A stretch of DNA of 64,000 nucleotides from Myxococcales bacterium (GCA_016706545.1 JADJJK010000001.1:262666-326665); one strand, 5' to 3'; shown: positions 9,563-18,880, numbered from the stretch's first letter. Translations and numbers: made by a program. Notes: generated from the letters alone by a model not told the origin.

Positions 9563-10354
9563 ATGAGCCAGCTCTGGAGCGCGCTTTTTACCCAGTCCTT
9601 TGGCACGGGCCCCCTCATCACGTGGATCCATGGCCTTGGCGAATCAAGCCTGTGCTTCGCCGAGATCGCCCGGCACCGCAGGCTCTCGGGGTTTCGACAT
9701 CAGCTCGTCGACCTGCCAGGCTACGGTCGCTCCCCCTGGCCCGCGGCGCCGTACAGCCTCGAGCAGGCGGCGCAGGAGCTCACGGCCTGGCTCGCCAGCG
9801 CCGGGGAGCCGAGCGTCCTCATCGGCCACTCCATGGGCGGCGTGCTCGGGCAGCTCGTGGCCGAGCGCACGTCGCTCACCGCGCTCATCAACGTCGACGG
9901 CAACCTGTCGTCGGGAGACTGCACGTTCTCCAGCCGCGCCGCGGCGCTGAGCATGGACGACTTCGTGCGCCACGGCTTTGACGCCCTGCGCGACTGGGTG
10001 TATCGCGGCGGCGTGGACAAGCTGCCGCTGCGCGGCTACTACGCCAGCATGCGGCTGGCCGATCCGCGGGTGTTTCACCGCCACAGCCAGGACCTCCTCG
10101 CGTACGCGCAGCCGGCGGACTTCGCGGCGCGCGCCGCCGCGCTCTCCATCCCGGCGCTGTATCTCGCCGGCGTGCCGGACGGCGCCTGCGCCCAGAGCCG
10201 GCAGCTCCTCGACGACGCCGGCGCCAGGTGGCGCGGCCTGTCGCCGGCGGGGCACTGGCCCTTTCTCGATGTGCCGGACGCCTTCGCTGCGGCGGTGGCA
10301 GAGTTCTTGGCGCCCATCGCGGCGGCCGAGGTAGCGCCGGTCCTGGCGCGCTGA
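9563..10354 (+). CDS. Alpha/beta hydrolase
   Basis: 263 residues. WIHGLGESS gives the oxyanion region and LIGHSMGG (Ser90) the nucleophile elbow; AGHWPFLDVPDAF supplies the His. The order fits small esterase or carboxylesterase-like hydrolases. No signal peptide, so cytoplasmic. TACCCA ends six bases before the ATG and there is only a weak purine stretch, so this start may also be leaderless. It runs convergently into the DUF4440 lipoprotein gene with a one-base gap. Substrate cannot be told. Confidence 0.82.
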   Translation: MSQLWSALFTQSFGTGPLITWIHGLGESSLCFAEIARHRRLSGFRHQLVDLPGYGRSPWPAAPYSLEQAAQELTAWLASAGEPSVLIGHSMGGVLGQLVAERTSLTALINVDGNLSSGDCTFSSRAAALSMDDFVRHGFDALRDWVYRGGVDKLPLRGYYASMRLADPRVFHRHSQDLLAYAQPADFAARAAALSIPALYLAGVPDGACAQSRQLLDDAGARWRGLSPAGHWPFLDVPDAFAAAVAEFLAPIAAAEVAPVLAR

Positions 10355-10355
10355 C

Positions 10356-10856
10356 TCAGGGCGCCGAGGCCACAGGATCAGCCGACGTATGATCGTGGAT
10401 GATGCGCCAACCCTCGGCGCGCCGCTCCAGCACCACCGAGAACACGCCGCCGGCGGGACCGCTGGCGAGCTGCAGGTCCCAGCGCCCCAGCACCACCGCG
10501 CCGCTCGCCCCCACCGGGTCCACCCGCTGCAAGGTGAACGTCAAGCTGCCCATGCTCGAACGATCGCTGCCGTACTTCTTGCGATAAGACGCCAGCGTCT
10601 CGTCGAAGCCGGTGCGCACCTTGCTTCCGGAAGTGAACACCAGGGCGTCCGAGCGCGCGTAGCCTTGCATGTACCCTTCCAGATCGCCCCGGTTCCAGGC
10701 CGCGGCCTGGGCGGTCAGCACCGCCTCGACCGCGGCGCGATCTTGCACAGACAACGCGGACGACAACGGCGCCGCGCACCGCAGCGCCGGCCCAGGGGTC
10801 GTCGCGCGACCACAAGCGCTCGCCAACAAGGCCAGAAACAAGCTCGCAGCTCTCAT
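10356..10856 (-). CDS. DUF4440 / SnoaL-like (NTF2-fold) lipoprotein
   Basis: 166 residues with a lipoprotein signal (MRAASLFLALLASACG, Cys15). The NTF2-like cone is visible: VEAVLTAQAAAWNRGDLEGYMQGY, then FDETLASYRKKYG, FTLQRVDPVG, AVVLGRWDL and a closing strand EGWRIIHDHTS, as in the SgcJ/EcaC type of DUF4440. These bind small molecules or act as accessory domains; catalytic activity is not implied. The start is set by the lipoprotein signal and by a TAGCGT hexamer six bases upstream. Confidence 0.82.
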   Translation of the reverse strand: MRAASLFLALLASACGRATTPGPALRCAAPLSSALSVQDRAAVEAVLTAQAAAWNRGDLEGYMQGYARSDALVFTSGSKVRTGFDETLASYRKKYGSDRSSMGSLTFTLQRVDPVGASGAVVLGRWDLQLASGPAGGVFSVVLERRAEGWRIIHDHTSADPVASAP

Positions 10857-10862
10857 CGGCCG

Positions 10863-10868
10863 ACGCTA
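10863..10868 (-). promoter_or_regulatory. -10-like TAGCGT, 6 nt before ATG start (leaderless type)
   Basis: On the minus strand TAGCGT is followed by six bases and the ATG at 10856. There is no Shine-Dalgarno. Confidence 0.45.
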
Positions 10869-10957
10869 CCGGGTCCGCCCCGGCCAGGCAACCGCCACCA
10901 GCCCGAGCCTCCCTCGAGAGCGCGCCGCCGGGCCCTGTTTCGCCAGGTGGCAGAGAG

Positions 10958-10963
10958 TATAGT
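10958..10963 (+). promoter_or_regulatory. -10-like TATAGT before the TTG start at 10973
   Basis: TATAGT is 9 nt before the TTG start. No Shine-Dalgarno is seen. A leaderless or very short-leader transcript is likely. Confidence 0.45.
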
Positions 10964-10972
10964 GGCGAGACT

Positions 10973-11731
10973 TTGCAGCGCGCACTCATCGTGGTTCCCA
11001 CGTACAACGAGCGGGACAACGTCGCGGAGATCGCCGCGCGCCTGCTCGAGGTCGCGCCAGCGCTGGCGCAAGCTGGCGCGCCCGGCGCCAGCCCCCCGCC
11101 CGCGGCCTCGGCCGCTGTGGAGCTGCTGTTTGTGGACGACAACTCGCCAGACGGCACGGGCGCGGAGCTCGACCGCCTGGCCGCCGCGGATCCGCGCATC
11201 CACGTCCTGCATCGCGCGGGCAAGCTGGGCCTTGGCACCGCCTACGTCGAGGGGTTCTCCTGGGGCCTGGCCCAGGGCTACGAGCTGCTGGTGCAGATGG
11301 ACGCGGACGGCAGCCACGATCCGAAGTACCTGCCGCAGCTCTTCGCCGCGCTGGCCGAAGGCGCCGACGTGGTGGTGGGCTCGCGCTACGTCCCCGGCGG
11401 CGGCACGGAGAACTGGGGCCTGGGTCGCCGCCTGCTATCGCGCGGCGGCAGCCTCTATGCGCGCACCGTGCTCGGCGTGGCGGTGCGCGACATGACCGCC
11501 GGCTTTTTGGGCTGGCGTCGGAGCGCGCTCCTGGCCATCGATCTGCCGTCGATCAGCTCCAACGGGTACAGCTTCCAGATCGAGACCAAGCACCGCGCGC
11601 TGCGCCACCGGCTGCGCCTGGTCGAGATCCCCATCGTGTTCACCGATCGACGAGTGGGCCAGTCCAAGATGTCGCGCGCCATCGTCGTGGAGGCGCTGGC
11701 CAAGGTCTGGCTCCTGCGGCTGCGCGGCTGA
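10973..11731 (+). CDS. Polyprenol-monophosphomannose synthase-like GT2 glycosyltransferase
   Basis: 252 residues from a TTG. LIVVPTYNERDNVAEIA starts the GT-A fold at once, which supports this start. LFVDDNSPDGTG, QMDADGSHDPKYLPQLF (metal-binding DxD) and VVGSRYVPGG follow, as in DPM1/Ppm1 enzymes that move mannose or a similar sugar from a nucleotide donor to a polyprenyl phosphate. An insert rich in Ala/Pro (GAPGASPPPAASA) sits after the first strand. No membrane domain, so like DPM1 rather than the membrane-bound DpmA types. It would feed lipid-linked sugar to extracytoplasmic glycosylation. Confidence 0.88.
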   Translation: MQRALIVVPTYNERDNVAEIAARLLEVAPALAQAGAPGASPPPAASAAVELLFVDDNSPDGTGAELDRLAAADPRIHVLHRAGKLGLGTAYVEGFSWGLAQGYELLVQMDADGSHDPKYLPQLFAALAEGADVVVGSRYVPGGGTENWGLGRRLLSRGGSLYARTVLGVAVRDMTAGFLGWRRSALLAIDLPSISSNGYSFQIETKHRALRHRLRLVEIPIVFTDRRVGQSKMSRAIVVEALAKVWLLRLRG

Positions 11732-11771
11732 TCATGGCCGCGCCGGCCAGGCGCGCCGGCACAGGCCGCGC

Positions 11772-13105
11772 TCACTTGAGCAGGCGGTCGAGCGGCGCCG
11801 CGTCTGCCGGCGCGAGCTGGCCGACGCTCTGCAAGTGATGCAGGAGCAGCGCGCGGTTGTCGGCCACCGAGAGGTTCTGCAGCTCGAGCGCGCCGATGCG
11901 GTCCTCGGGCGTGAACGCCGGCTCCTCGACCCGCTCCATCGACAGCTTGTCCGGCGCGTACGCCATGTACGTGGCCTGGGTGTCGAGCAGCGAGTAGTCG
12001 TCGCCGCGGCGCAGCTCCACCGTCACCTGGCCGGTGACCGACGGCGCCACCCAGCGCACCAGCGCGTCCTTGAGCATGGGGGCCTCCGGGTCGTACCACT
12101 TGCCCTCGTAGAGCAGGCGGCCCAGGCGGCGGCCCCACGTGGCGTAGGCGTCCAGCGTGTTCTCGTTGTGGATCGCGGCCAGCAAGCGCTCGTACGCGAT
12201 GTGCAAGAGCGCCATGCCCGGCGCCTCGTAGACGCCGCGGCTCTTGGCGTCGATCACGCGGTTCTCGATCTGATCGCTCATGCCGAGGCCGTGGCGCCCG
12301 CCGATGCGGTTGGCCTCGAGCACGAGCGCAGCGGCGAGCCGAAGCGCTGGCCGCTGAGGCCGACCGGCCAGCCCGCCTCGAACCCGACGGTGACCTCCTC
12401 CGGCGCGATGGCGACGTCCGGCGCCAGAACGGCACGCCCATGATCGGGTTGACGATCCGCATGCCGGTGTCGAGCCGCTCGAGGTCCTTGGCCTCGTGGG
12501 TCGCGCCCAGCAGGTTGGCGTCGGTCGAGTAGGCCTTCTCGACGCCCATCTTGTACGGCTTGCCGAGCTGCACCAGGTACTCGGCCATCTCGGTGCGGCC
12601 GCCGAAGGCGGTCACGAACTTGTTGTCGAGCCACGGCTTGTAGATCTTCAGCTCCGGGTTGACCAGGATGCCGTAGCGGTAGAAGCGCTGGATGTCGTTG
12701 CCCTTGTGCGTCGAGCCGTCGCCGAAGACGTGGACGCCGTCCTCCCGCATGGCGCGCACGATGGCGGTGGTGGTGACGGCGCGGCCCAGCGGCGTGGTGT
12801 TGAAGTACTTCTTGCCGGCGGAGGCCAGGTGGAAGGCGCCGCACTGGATGGCGATGAGCCCCTCGCGGACCATGGCCTCGCGGCAGTCGAGCAGCCGGGC
12901 CTTCACGGCGCCGTGGGTCAGCGCGATGGGCGGGATGTCGGCCGGGTTGGCCTCGTCCGGCTGGGCCAGGTCGGCGGTGTAGCAGTGGACCGCCATGCCC
13001 TGCTCGGACATCCAGGCCACGGCGCAGCGGGTGTCGAGCCCACCGGAGAAGGCGATGCCCAAGCTTGGTTCCGGTGGGCGGCAAGGAGCGATAGATGCGG
13101 CTCAT
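11772..13105 (-). CDS. argG: Argininosuccinate synthase, broken by three frameshifts
   Basis: The product joins citrulline and aspartate with ATP to argininosuccinate (arginine synthesis). The sequence matches the longer E. coli-type ArgG end to end: IAFSGGLDT (ATP pyrophosphatase motif), YTADLAQPDEANP, STHKGNDIQRFYRYG, NPIMGVPFW, APEEVTVGFEAGWPV, EANRIGGRHGLGMSDQIENR, AKSRGVYEAPGMALL and LRRGDDYSLLDT. The frame changes near 13058-13060 (an extra G in GGG on the coding strand), near 12418-12428 and near 12325-12345. Since every conserved block survives, indel errors are far likelier than decay. The start is ATG at 13105 (MSRIYRSLPPTGTKLG). An intrinsic terminator of the upstream operon lies at 13211-13241. 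Confidence 0.85.
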
Positions 13106-13210
13106 GGTGGGCCATCGATATCACGCTCCCGGAACGCCAGCCATCCTGTCTGGGGGCTCGATCACCCGGGCGCGGCGACGTGCCGCTCGCCCCCGGCGCG
13201 CCTCGGGCGC

Positions 13211-13241
13211 AAAAAAAGCAGCAAGGTCGCCCTCGCTGCTT
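13211..13241 (-). terminator. Intrinsic terminator of the lipase-fadL operon
   Basis: Read on the minus strand: an 11-bp stem (AAGCAGCGAGG with CCTTGCTGCTT, one G-U pair), loop GCGA, then seven T. It lies 36 bp after the fadL stop and before argG, so the two units are separated. Confidence 0.88.
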
Positions 13242-13276
13242 GCCCGGTGCCCGCGCGCAGGCGCGGAGCCTAGGAC

Positions 13277-14500
13277 CTATTCACCAAACTGGCCGCTGAA
13301 CGAAATGCTGCCGACATGCACTTCGACGCCATACTGGCCCTTGTAGTTGGGCATGTTGGGCTCGTCGCTCGTGTCCTTGGTGGACGGGATGACCCAGAGG
13401 AAGCCGAGGTCCACGCCGTAGTTGCCGAACTTGTAGCCCATGCCCACGGTCACGTCGTGACGGTTGGCGTCGGGCAAGGCGGCGGTGAGCGTGGTCGAAG
13501 GGATCGGCGTCGGATCGTACATGTAGCCAGCGCGCAGCGAGAGCTTCTCGGTGGCGGTGTACTCGGCGCCAAGGCGCACGGTCACGCGGTCCTCGTAGTC
13601 ACGAGGCGACACGGTGACCGAGTCGTTGGGCAGCGTGATCTCGAGCTTGTCCACGGCGGACCAGGCCATCCACATCGCGTTGGCCTCGACCTCGATGTCC
13701 TTGCGCGGCCGGACGGCCATGCCCACGCCGATCGACTGCGGCAGCGTGATGGAGGTCTTGATCGCGCCGTCCCGCGGGAGCTGCGGGCGGTACGGGGCCG
13801 GGGCGTCGAAGTCGCCGTCGCCCTCGAAGTCGAGCTTGATCTTGCTGCGCCAGATCGCGCCGAACGACAGCCGCGGCGCGGCCTTGGGCACGTACGTCAC
13901 GCCCACGCGACCGCCGATGCCAAAGGCGTTGCCGCCCAGCTTGGCGCTGCCGACCGCGTCGCCGAAGAAGATGTCCTGCTGCAACTGGACGGTGGCAGGC
14001 ACGAGGTCCACGCCGACGCCCAGGCGCAGGCCCGGGATCTGCTTGTCCAGGTCCACGCCGATGGCCGGGGTGATGAAGTACGTGCGCAGCGCCTGCTCAC
14101 GGACCTCGTCCAGCGACGGGCTGTCGTCGCCCCACACCAGGCGCGAGCCAAACGGCGTGTGAAAGCCCAGGCCCACCACCACGTTGTCGAGCAGGCGGTG
14201 GGTGAAGTAGATGCCCGGGGTGATGGCCGGCGGAGACTCGGTCTCCGTGGTCCTGCCGTCGCGGGCGTCCTTGAAGGATCCGACGGCCCGGATCACGGTG
14301 CCGCCGACGTAGAAGGTGGTGCCGCGCGTCCCGGCGATACCGGCCACGTTGTAGCAGATGGAGGAGCCATCGCTGGTGGTGGCGATCGTCGCGTCACCGC
14401 GGCCAGTGGCCTTGGCGCTGAAGTCATTCAGGACGAAGGCGTTGCCGCTGGCGACACTGGCGCCGGCGCACAGAAAAAAGGCGGTGGTTAGTACGCGCAT
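13277..14500 (-). CDS. FadL-family outer-membrane hydrophobic-compound transporter
   Basis: 407 residues with a signal peptide (MRVLTTAFFLCAGASVASG) and mature N-terminus NAFVLNDFSAKATGRGDATIA, the typical FadL/TodX plug-like opening with NxxG-type residues (CYNVAGIAG). The rest is alternating beta-strands (GIYFTHRLLDNVVVGLGFHTPFG, LSFGAIWRSKIKLDF) and ends in an aromatic strand ISFSGQFGE. FadL channels take long-chain fatty acids or aromatic compounds across the outer membrane. The start lies 4 bp after the stop of the lipase gene, so the pair is translated together: the lipase frees fatty acids and this channel imports them. Confidence 0.88.
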   Translation of the reverse strand: MRVLTTAFFLCAGASVASGNAFVLNDFSAKATGRGDATIATTSDGSSICYNVAGIAGTRGTTFYVGGTVIRAVGSFKDARDGRTTETESPPAITPGIYFTHRLLDNVVVGLGFHTPFGSRLVWGDDSPSLDEVREQALRTYFITPAIGVDLDKQIPGLRLGVGVDLVPATVQLQQDIFFGDAVGSAKLGGNAFGIGGRVGVTYVPKAAPRLSFGAIWRSKIKLDFEGDGDFDAPAPYRPQLPRDGAIKTSITLPQSIGVGMAVRPRKDIEVEANAMWMAWSAVDKLEITLPNDSVTVSPRDYEDRVTVRLGAEYTATEKLSLRAGYMYDPTPIPSTTLTAALPDANRHDVTVGMGYKFGNYGVDLGFLWVIPSTKDTSDEPNMPNYKGQYGVEVHVGSISFSGQFGE

Positions 14501-14504
14501 GGTT

Positions 14505-16697
14505 TTAGTTGTTCACGTTGGCGTTGAGGTAGGTGAGGGCATCGGTCTGCATGCGGGCGGTGCCCAGCCGTCCATCGATTCCGGTGTTGGCCGGGCCCAG
14601 GAGCGAGCCGTGCGCGAAGGTGTTGGCCGGGTCGGCGCCGGACACCGGCAGCGCGTTGTACTGCACCCACTTGTTGGAGAGCGGGTTAGTGGTGATGGTC
14701 GCCGAGGCGGTGGTGGTGGTCGCCGTCCAGCGGTCCGCCAGGGTCGGCATGGTGAAGCCGGTGAGGCCGCCGAGCTGATCGGTGGCGATGTTCGGCACCA
14801 CGGTGTCGCCGTTGACCTTCTGGATGAGGAAGCGGCGCGGCGGCGCCGCCAGGCGGCTGGCGAAGTTGGCGTTGTCCGACGAGTCCAGGATCCAGCGCGC
14901 GATGTTGGCGAAGGACTGGTACCCCGGCTGCGCCCGCCAGGCCGGCGTGGTGCAAGCGCCCATGGTGTAGGTGGGCGGGTTCGACTTGGCGCCCATGACG
15001 ATGCCGGCGTCGATCAGGCCGTCCACCAGGCTGCAGCGGATGGGCAGCGTGTCCGTGTTCTCGAGGATGTCCACCAGGCCCGCGCCCGGGACGTTGAGCA
15101 CAGCGGCCTTGATGTCGCTGGCGGTCGCCACCAGCACCGCGCCGACGATGCCGCCCAGCGAGATGCCGATGTAGCCGATCTTGGCCGGGTTGACCTGGAG
15201 CCCGCCGCAAGCGGTGGGAGAGGTGCAGAGCTTGAGCGACTGGATGACCGTCTGCATGTCCAGCACCGTCTGCCGGATGTTGTCGCGGGTGGCCGCCAGG
15301 TTCGTGGAAAGAAACGGCGCGTAGCACTGCGGCGTGCGGTACGTGCTGGGCGTCGCGCAGCCAGCGGCCGCGGCGTTGTTGATCTGCACGGCGCGCTGGC
15401 CGTGCGCCACGAAGTCGATGGCCACCGTCGCGAAGCCCGCCCGCGCGAGCTGCGGCGCGAGGAGGTAGGCATAGAGGCGGTTGCCACCCAGGCCGTGACC
15501 GAACACCGCGGTGGGCCAGCCACCGGCCGGCATCGCGCCATCAGGGATGGTGATGCGTAGCTGCAGCGAGCCATCGCCGAGCTTGATCGGCGCCACCGGG
15601 CTCGACCACGGGCCTGGCACCGGCGGGGCTGCGCCCCCGAGCGGGTTGGCGCTGGGAGACTGATAGATCGGCGCGGTGACCACGCCGTTGTGGACGGCGC
15701 CGATGCTGGCGCAGCCGATCCCGGCGGGCGGCGCGGCGCACACCCCGGCGGGCGCGTTGAAGGTGGCCGGATCTTCGAGGACGCCGGCGATGTGCGTCAC
15801 CGCGTCCGCCGAGTTGCTGGCGATGATGGTCACGCCGCTGATCGCCGCCTTGGGCAGGTTGGCCGCGGGCGTCCCGGCCACCGCAGGATCGAGCGGCGCG
15901 GTGGTGGTCTGGGTCGTGAACTCCCACGCCAGCGAGATGTCGCTGCGCGCCTTGCCAGTGGCCGCCTCGGCAAAGCCCATGGCCTGCGCGTGCGCCTTCC
16001 ACAGCAGATCGAGACCAAGGAGCGTGGCCTTGTCCTCCGGCTTGGCCGGGCTCAGCGGCGTGCGCTCGGAGATGATCTCGCCGTTCTCCACCGTGACCGG
16101 GTTCGCCTTCTGGCGAACCAGACCCCAGGTCGACGAGGCGCCGAACTCAGTGCCCGAGGCGGTCTTGACGCCCTTGAGCACCGCCACCACGTACGTGCTG
16201 CGCGCGCTCAGCGGCACGCGCGGGACGATGGTGAGCGAGTCAACCTCGCTGTTGCTGGCGCAGTCCGCGCTAAAGCGCGTGGTCTTGCCGGGGATGAAGA
16301 CGAGCGGGATCTTGGTCGCCGCCGCCGGATCCACCGGCACCGCGCCGGTCGCGCGGCGATACATCACGATGTTGTCGGTGAGGCTGGTCATGTCGACCGC
16401 CTCGGTCAACGTGATGCGCATCGCGCTCTTGAAGGTGCCAAACCCGTCGAGCTTGTTGAGCACGAGCTGGCGCAGCGCCGCGCCGGTCGCGGACTCACCA
16501 CACTGTGCAGGGAGATTCACGGTGCCGGTCGCGCGATCGATCAAGAGGTTGTTGGGAAATGGAATGATGGACTTCCCAGGATCGAACTCCACGAGCGGCC
16601 CGGTGGAAACCACCTCGCTCTTCTCGTTGGGGTCCAGGTCGACGCTCACGCAGCTCGCCGCTGCGATTGCGCCCGCAAGCGCCAAGGTATTCTTCAT
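14505..16697 (-). CDS. Secreted lipoprotein lipase of the Pla-1/cef / virulence-factor lipase type
   Basis: 730 residues. A short lipoprotein signal (LAGAIAAASC, Cys16) precedes an Ig-like N-terminal half typical of bacterial virulence-factor lipases (PLVEFDPGKSIIPFPNNLLID, ITLTEAVDM, VPRVPLSARSTYVVAVL). The alpha/beta hydrolase half has VFGHGLGGNR (oxyanion, about 398) and YIGISLGGIVG with Ser513 as nucleophile. GGAG lies about 10 bases before the ATG at 16697. First gene of a two-gene operon with fadL and ended by the terminator at 13211. Likely hydrolyses lipids outside the cell, in line with a predatory or lipid-foraging lifestyle. Confidence 0.85.
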   Translation of the reverse strand: MKNTLALAGAIAAASCVSVDLDPNEKSEVVSTGPLVEFDPGKSIIPFPNNLLIDRATGTVNLPAQCGESATGAALRQLVLNKLDGFGTFKSAMRITLTEAVDMTSLTDNIVMYRRATGAVPVDPAAATKIPLVFIPGKTTRFSADCASNSEVDSLTIVPRVPLSARSTYVVAVLKGVKTASGTEFGASSTWGLVRQKANPVTVENGEIISERTPLSPAKPEDKATLLGLDLLWKAHAQAMGFAEAATGKARSDISLAWEFTTQTTTAPLDPAVAGTPAANLPKAAISGVTIIASNSADAVTHIAGVLEDPATFNAPAGVCAAPPAGIGCASIGAVHNGVVTAPIYQSPSANPLGGAAPPVPGPWSSPVAPIKLGDGSLQLRITIPDGAMPAGGWPTAVFGHGLGGNRLYAYLLAPQLARAGFATVAIDFVAHGQRAVQINNAAAAGCATPSTYRTPQCYAPFLSTNLAATRDNIRQTVLDMQTVIQSLKLCTSPTACGGLQVNPAKIGYIGISLGGIVGAVLVATASDIKAAVLNVPGAGLVDILENTDTLPIRCSLVDGLIDAGIVMGAKSNPPTYTMGACTTPAWRAQPGYQSFANIARWILDSSDNANFASRLAAPPRRFLIQKVNGDTVVPNIATDQLGGLTGFTMPTLADRWTATTTTASATITTNPLSNKWVQYNALPVSGADPANTFAHGSLLGPANTGIDGRLGTARMQTDALTYLNANVNN

Positions 16698-16978
16698 AGG
16701 TTGTTGTCTCCGTGGTCCGCGGGGGCATGATACAGGAAGCTCACTCACTTGCGACAAGTCGAGCGCTTTCCTCGCAGTGTTCTCGCTCACCACTCCTCTC
16801 AGTGACGCACCACGTCGCAAATCGAGAGCGCCAAGTGCGAGCGCAAAGCGATGCTACCAAGCCGGCGACCGCGCGATCGCCAGACGACGATTCGCCCTCG
16901 TGGCGGCTCGCAGCGAGGTGCCTCATGCAGAAAAATCCCAAGACACCACCTTTCGCCTGCCGGGCGGCGCTGCGAAGG

Positions 16979-16984
16979 TAGGCT
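16979..16984 (+). promoter_or_regulatory. -10-like TAGGCT, 5 nt before ATG 16990
   Basis: TAGGCT, five bases, ATG. The spacing is one base shorter than in the other leaderless-type sites of the window. Confidence 0.35.
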
Positions 16985-16989
16985 TGTCG

Positions 16990-18135
16990 ATGCGGCAAGC
17001 GATCTGCCATGGCGTACGTCACGCCCCACGCCACGCTGCGCCCCGGCCCGAAGGGCTCGAGCGGCCCGAAGGGCTCAGGCGGCTCGTCGGACGCGGGCGG
17101 CTCGTCGGACGCGGTCAGGCGCGCGCGCTCGCCCTCTTGCCCTTGGCTGCGCTCCTGTCACCGGCCTGCTCTCTCGACTACGCGCAGCGCTGCACCGAGC
17201 TCGCGGTGACCGCCGGTAGCCGACACGAGTGCGAGGTCCCCGGGTGGCTCGACCGCGCGTTCTCGCTGGAGGTCCCGGCGGCCTGGGATGGCGGGTCGTC
17301 GCTGCCCGTGCTGTTCGTGTTTCACGGCGGCGGCGGCAACCGGCAGAGCGCCAACCGCGTCAGCTGCCCCGACGGCGACACCGCGGCCCCCGCGTGCCTC
17401 GCCGCGACCGCGCTGGCCCGCGGCTACGCGGTGGTGACCCCGGACGGCACCGGCGGCAGGCCGCTGCGCGACGTGCGGACCTGGAACGCGGGCGGCGGTC
17501 GCGCGCTCCAGTGCGTCAGCGGTCCGGCGTGCAAGTCCGGCGTCGATGACCTGCGCTACTTCGACGATCTGCTCGCGCAGGTCGCGGGCACGATCCCGGT
17601 GGACCCGCGCCGGGTGTACGCGACCGGCCTCTCCAACGGCGGCGCCATCAGCCATCGCCTCGCCTGCCAGCGCCCGGAGCAGCTCGCCGCCATCGCGCCG
17701 GTCGGCGGCGCCAACGAGTGGGCCGACGACGGCGGCGCGTGTGATCTCGCCGGCAGCGCGGTCGCCGTGCGCCAGCTCCACGGCAGCGCCGATCCGTGCT
17801 GGCCCTACGACGGCGGGACGCAGACCTGCTTGCAAGATGATGGCCGGCCCAAGACGTCGGTCGCCACCACCATGGAAGGCTGGCGCGTCCGCAACCGCTG
17901 CAGCGAGGCCTTCACCGAGCGGGGCGCCCCGGTGCTCGTCGACGACGGCACCACGCTGGTCATCCGCACCTATACCGGCTGCGCGGCGACCACCGAGCTC
18001 TACACCTTGCAGGGCGGCGGGCACACCTGGCCCAGCGGCTGGGCGTACTTCGGGCAGGCGCGTGTCGGCAAGGTCAGCCATCAAACCAGCAACGCCGAGC
18101 TCCTGGACTTCTTCGATGCGCACGTCCGCCCGTAG
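16990..18135 (+). CDS. Feruloyl esterase / PHB-depolymerase-type (LpqC-like) lipoprotein
   Basis: 381 residues. The first 60 are an unusually long Arg/Gly-rich leader containing GLERPEGLRRLVGRG-type repeats before the hydrophobic run ALALLPLAALLSPAC (Cys60), so this is probably an atypical lipoprotein signal; the true start may lie further in, but no ATG is available there. The hydrolase part shows FVFHGGGGNRQS, ATGLSNGGA (Ser215), HGSADPCWPYDGG (Asp) and QGGGHTWPSG (His), the complete triad of the feruloyl esterase/poly(3-hydroxybutyrate) depolymerase family. Secreted ester hydrolase. It overlaps the next gene by 20 bp in another frame, suggesting coupled translation. Confidence 0.8.
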   Translation: MRQAICHGVRHAPRHAAPRPEGLERPEGLRRLVGRGRLVGRGQARALALLPLAALLSPACSLDYAQRCTELAVTAGSRHECEVPGWLDRAFSLEVPAAWDGGSSLPVLFVFHGGGGNRQSANRVSCPDGDTAAPACLAATALARGYAVVTPDGTGGRPLRDVRTWNAGGGRALQCVSGPACKSGVDDLRYFDDLLAQVAGTIPVDPRRVYATGLSNGGAISHRLACQRPEQLAAIAPVGGANEWADDGGACDLAGSAVAVRQLHGSADPCWPYDGGTQTCLQDDGRPKTSVATTMEGWRVRNRCSEAFTERGAPVLVDDGTTLVIRTYTGCAATTELYTLQGGGHTWPSGWAYFGQARVGKVSHQTSNAELLDFFDAHVRP

Positions 18136-18793
18136 CCGCCAGGGACTGCGGCCCCGCGCGCTGGCGAGCCTCGCCGTCGCGGCGGCCGGCTGCGGGTCGG
18201 TCACCTCGTACCACTCGGCGGAGACCTTGCCGCGCGGTCGCTGGCACCTGCAGGCCGCCCTCAGCGCAGGGGCCTACAAGGACACCCCGCAGCAGTCCCA
18301 GACCCCGAGCGCGCAGCTCGAGCTGTCCGCGCGCGTCGGCGTGGCCAGCCACACCGACCTTGGCGTCAAGCTCTACACGCTGGGCGCCGAAGCCAGCGCC
18401 CGCCACCGGCTCTTCGACGGCACCGACGCCGGCCGGCGGCGCGGCTTTGCGGTGGCGCTCACCGCGGCAGCCGGCGGGGTGCGCACCTCGGGCCAGGGCT
18501 CGCTTCCGGAGCTAGACTTGCTGCAGGCGCGCGCCGGCGTGTTCGCCACGTTCCGCCGCACCAGTTGCCTGACCTTCACCGTGGGCGCGGTCACCACCGG
18601 TTCGCTGCTGGTGCCGGCCGGCGGCGGCCACGCCACCGGCCTCCTCGGCGGCGGGGTCGTGAACCTCGACTGGCAGCTCTCGCAGCGCTGGCACCTGGTG
18701 CCGGAGCTGTCAATCCACCGCAGCCTGACCGGGGAGGTGCCGGTGGACGGCGCGGTGGCCCAGGCCGGCGTGGCGCTCGGGTTCGATCTCTGA
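18116..18793 (+). CDS. Beta-rich lipoprotein of unknown function
   Basis: 225 residues from an ATG inside the end of the esterase gene. A lipoprotein signal (ALASLAVAAAGCGS, Cys about 26) is followed by strands of alternating polarity (WHLQAALSAGAYKD, DLGVKLYTLG, FAVALTAAAGGVRT, TFTVGAVTTGSLLV) and a hydrophobic last strand ending GVALGFDL, which resembles a small outer-membrane beta-barrel or transporter-like lipoprotein. No enzyme motif. The overlap with the esterase argues for a shared job at the cell surface. Confidence 0.65.
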   Translation: MRTSARSRQGLRPRALASLAVAAAGCGSVTSYHSAETLPRGRWHLQAALSAGAYKDTPQQSQTPSAQLELSARVGVASHTDLGVKLYTLGAEASARHRLFDGTDAGRRRGFAVALTAAAGGVRTSGQGSLPELDLLQARAGVFATFRRTSCLTFTVGAVTTGSLLVPAGGGHATGLLGGGVVNLDWQLSQRWHLVPELSIHRSLTGEVPVDGAVAQAGVALGFDL

Positions 18794-18868
18794 GCCGTCT
18801 TGCCCTCGCGAAAATGACTCGCGCCTTTCTGGGCAGGCCCAGCGGATGCCTGCGGGCCAGGCCGCGGT

Positions 18869-18874
18869 TACAAT
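18869..18874 (+). promoter_or_regulatory. -10-like TACAAT, 6 nt before ATG start (leaderless type)
   Basis: TACAAT, six bases, ATG at 18881. No Shine-Dalgarno. Confidence 0.5.
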
Positions 18875-18880
18875 GCCGCC

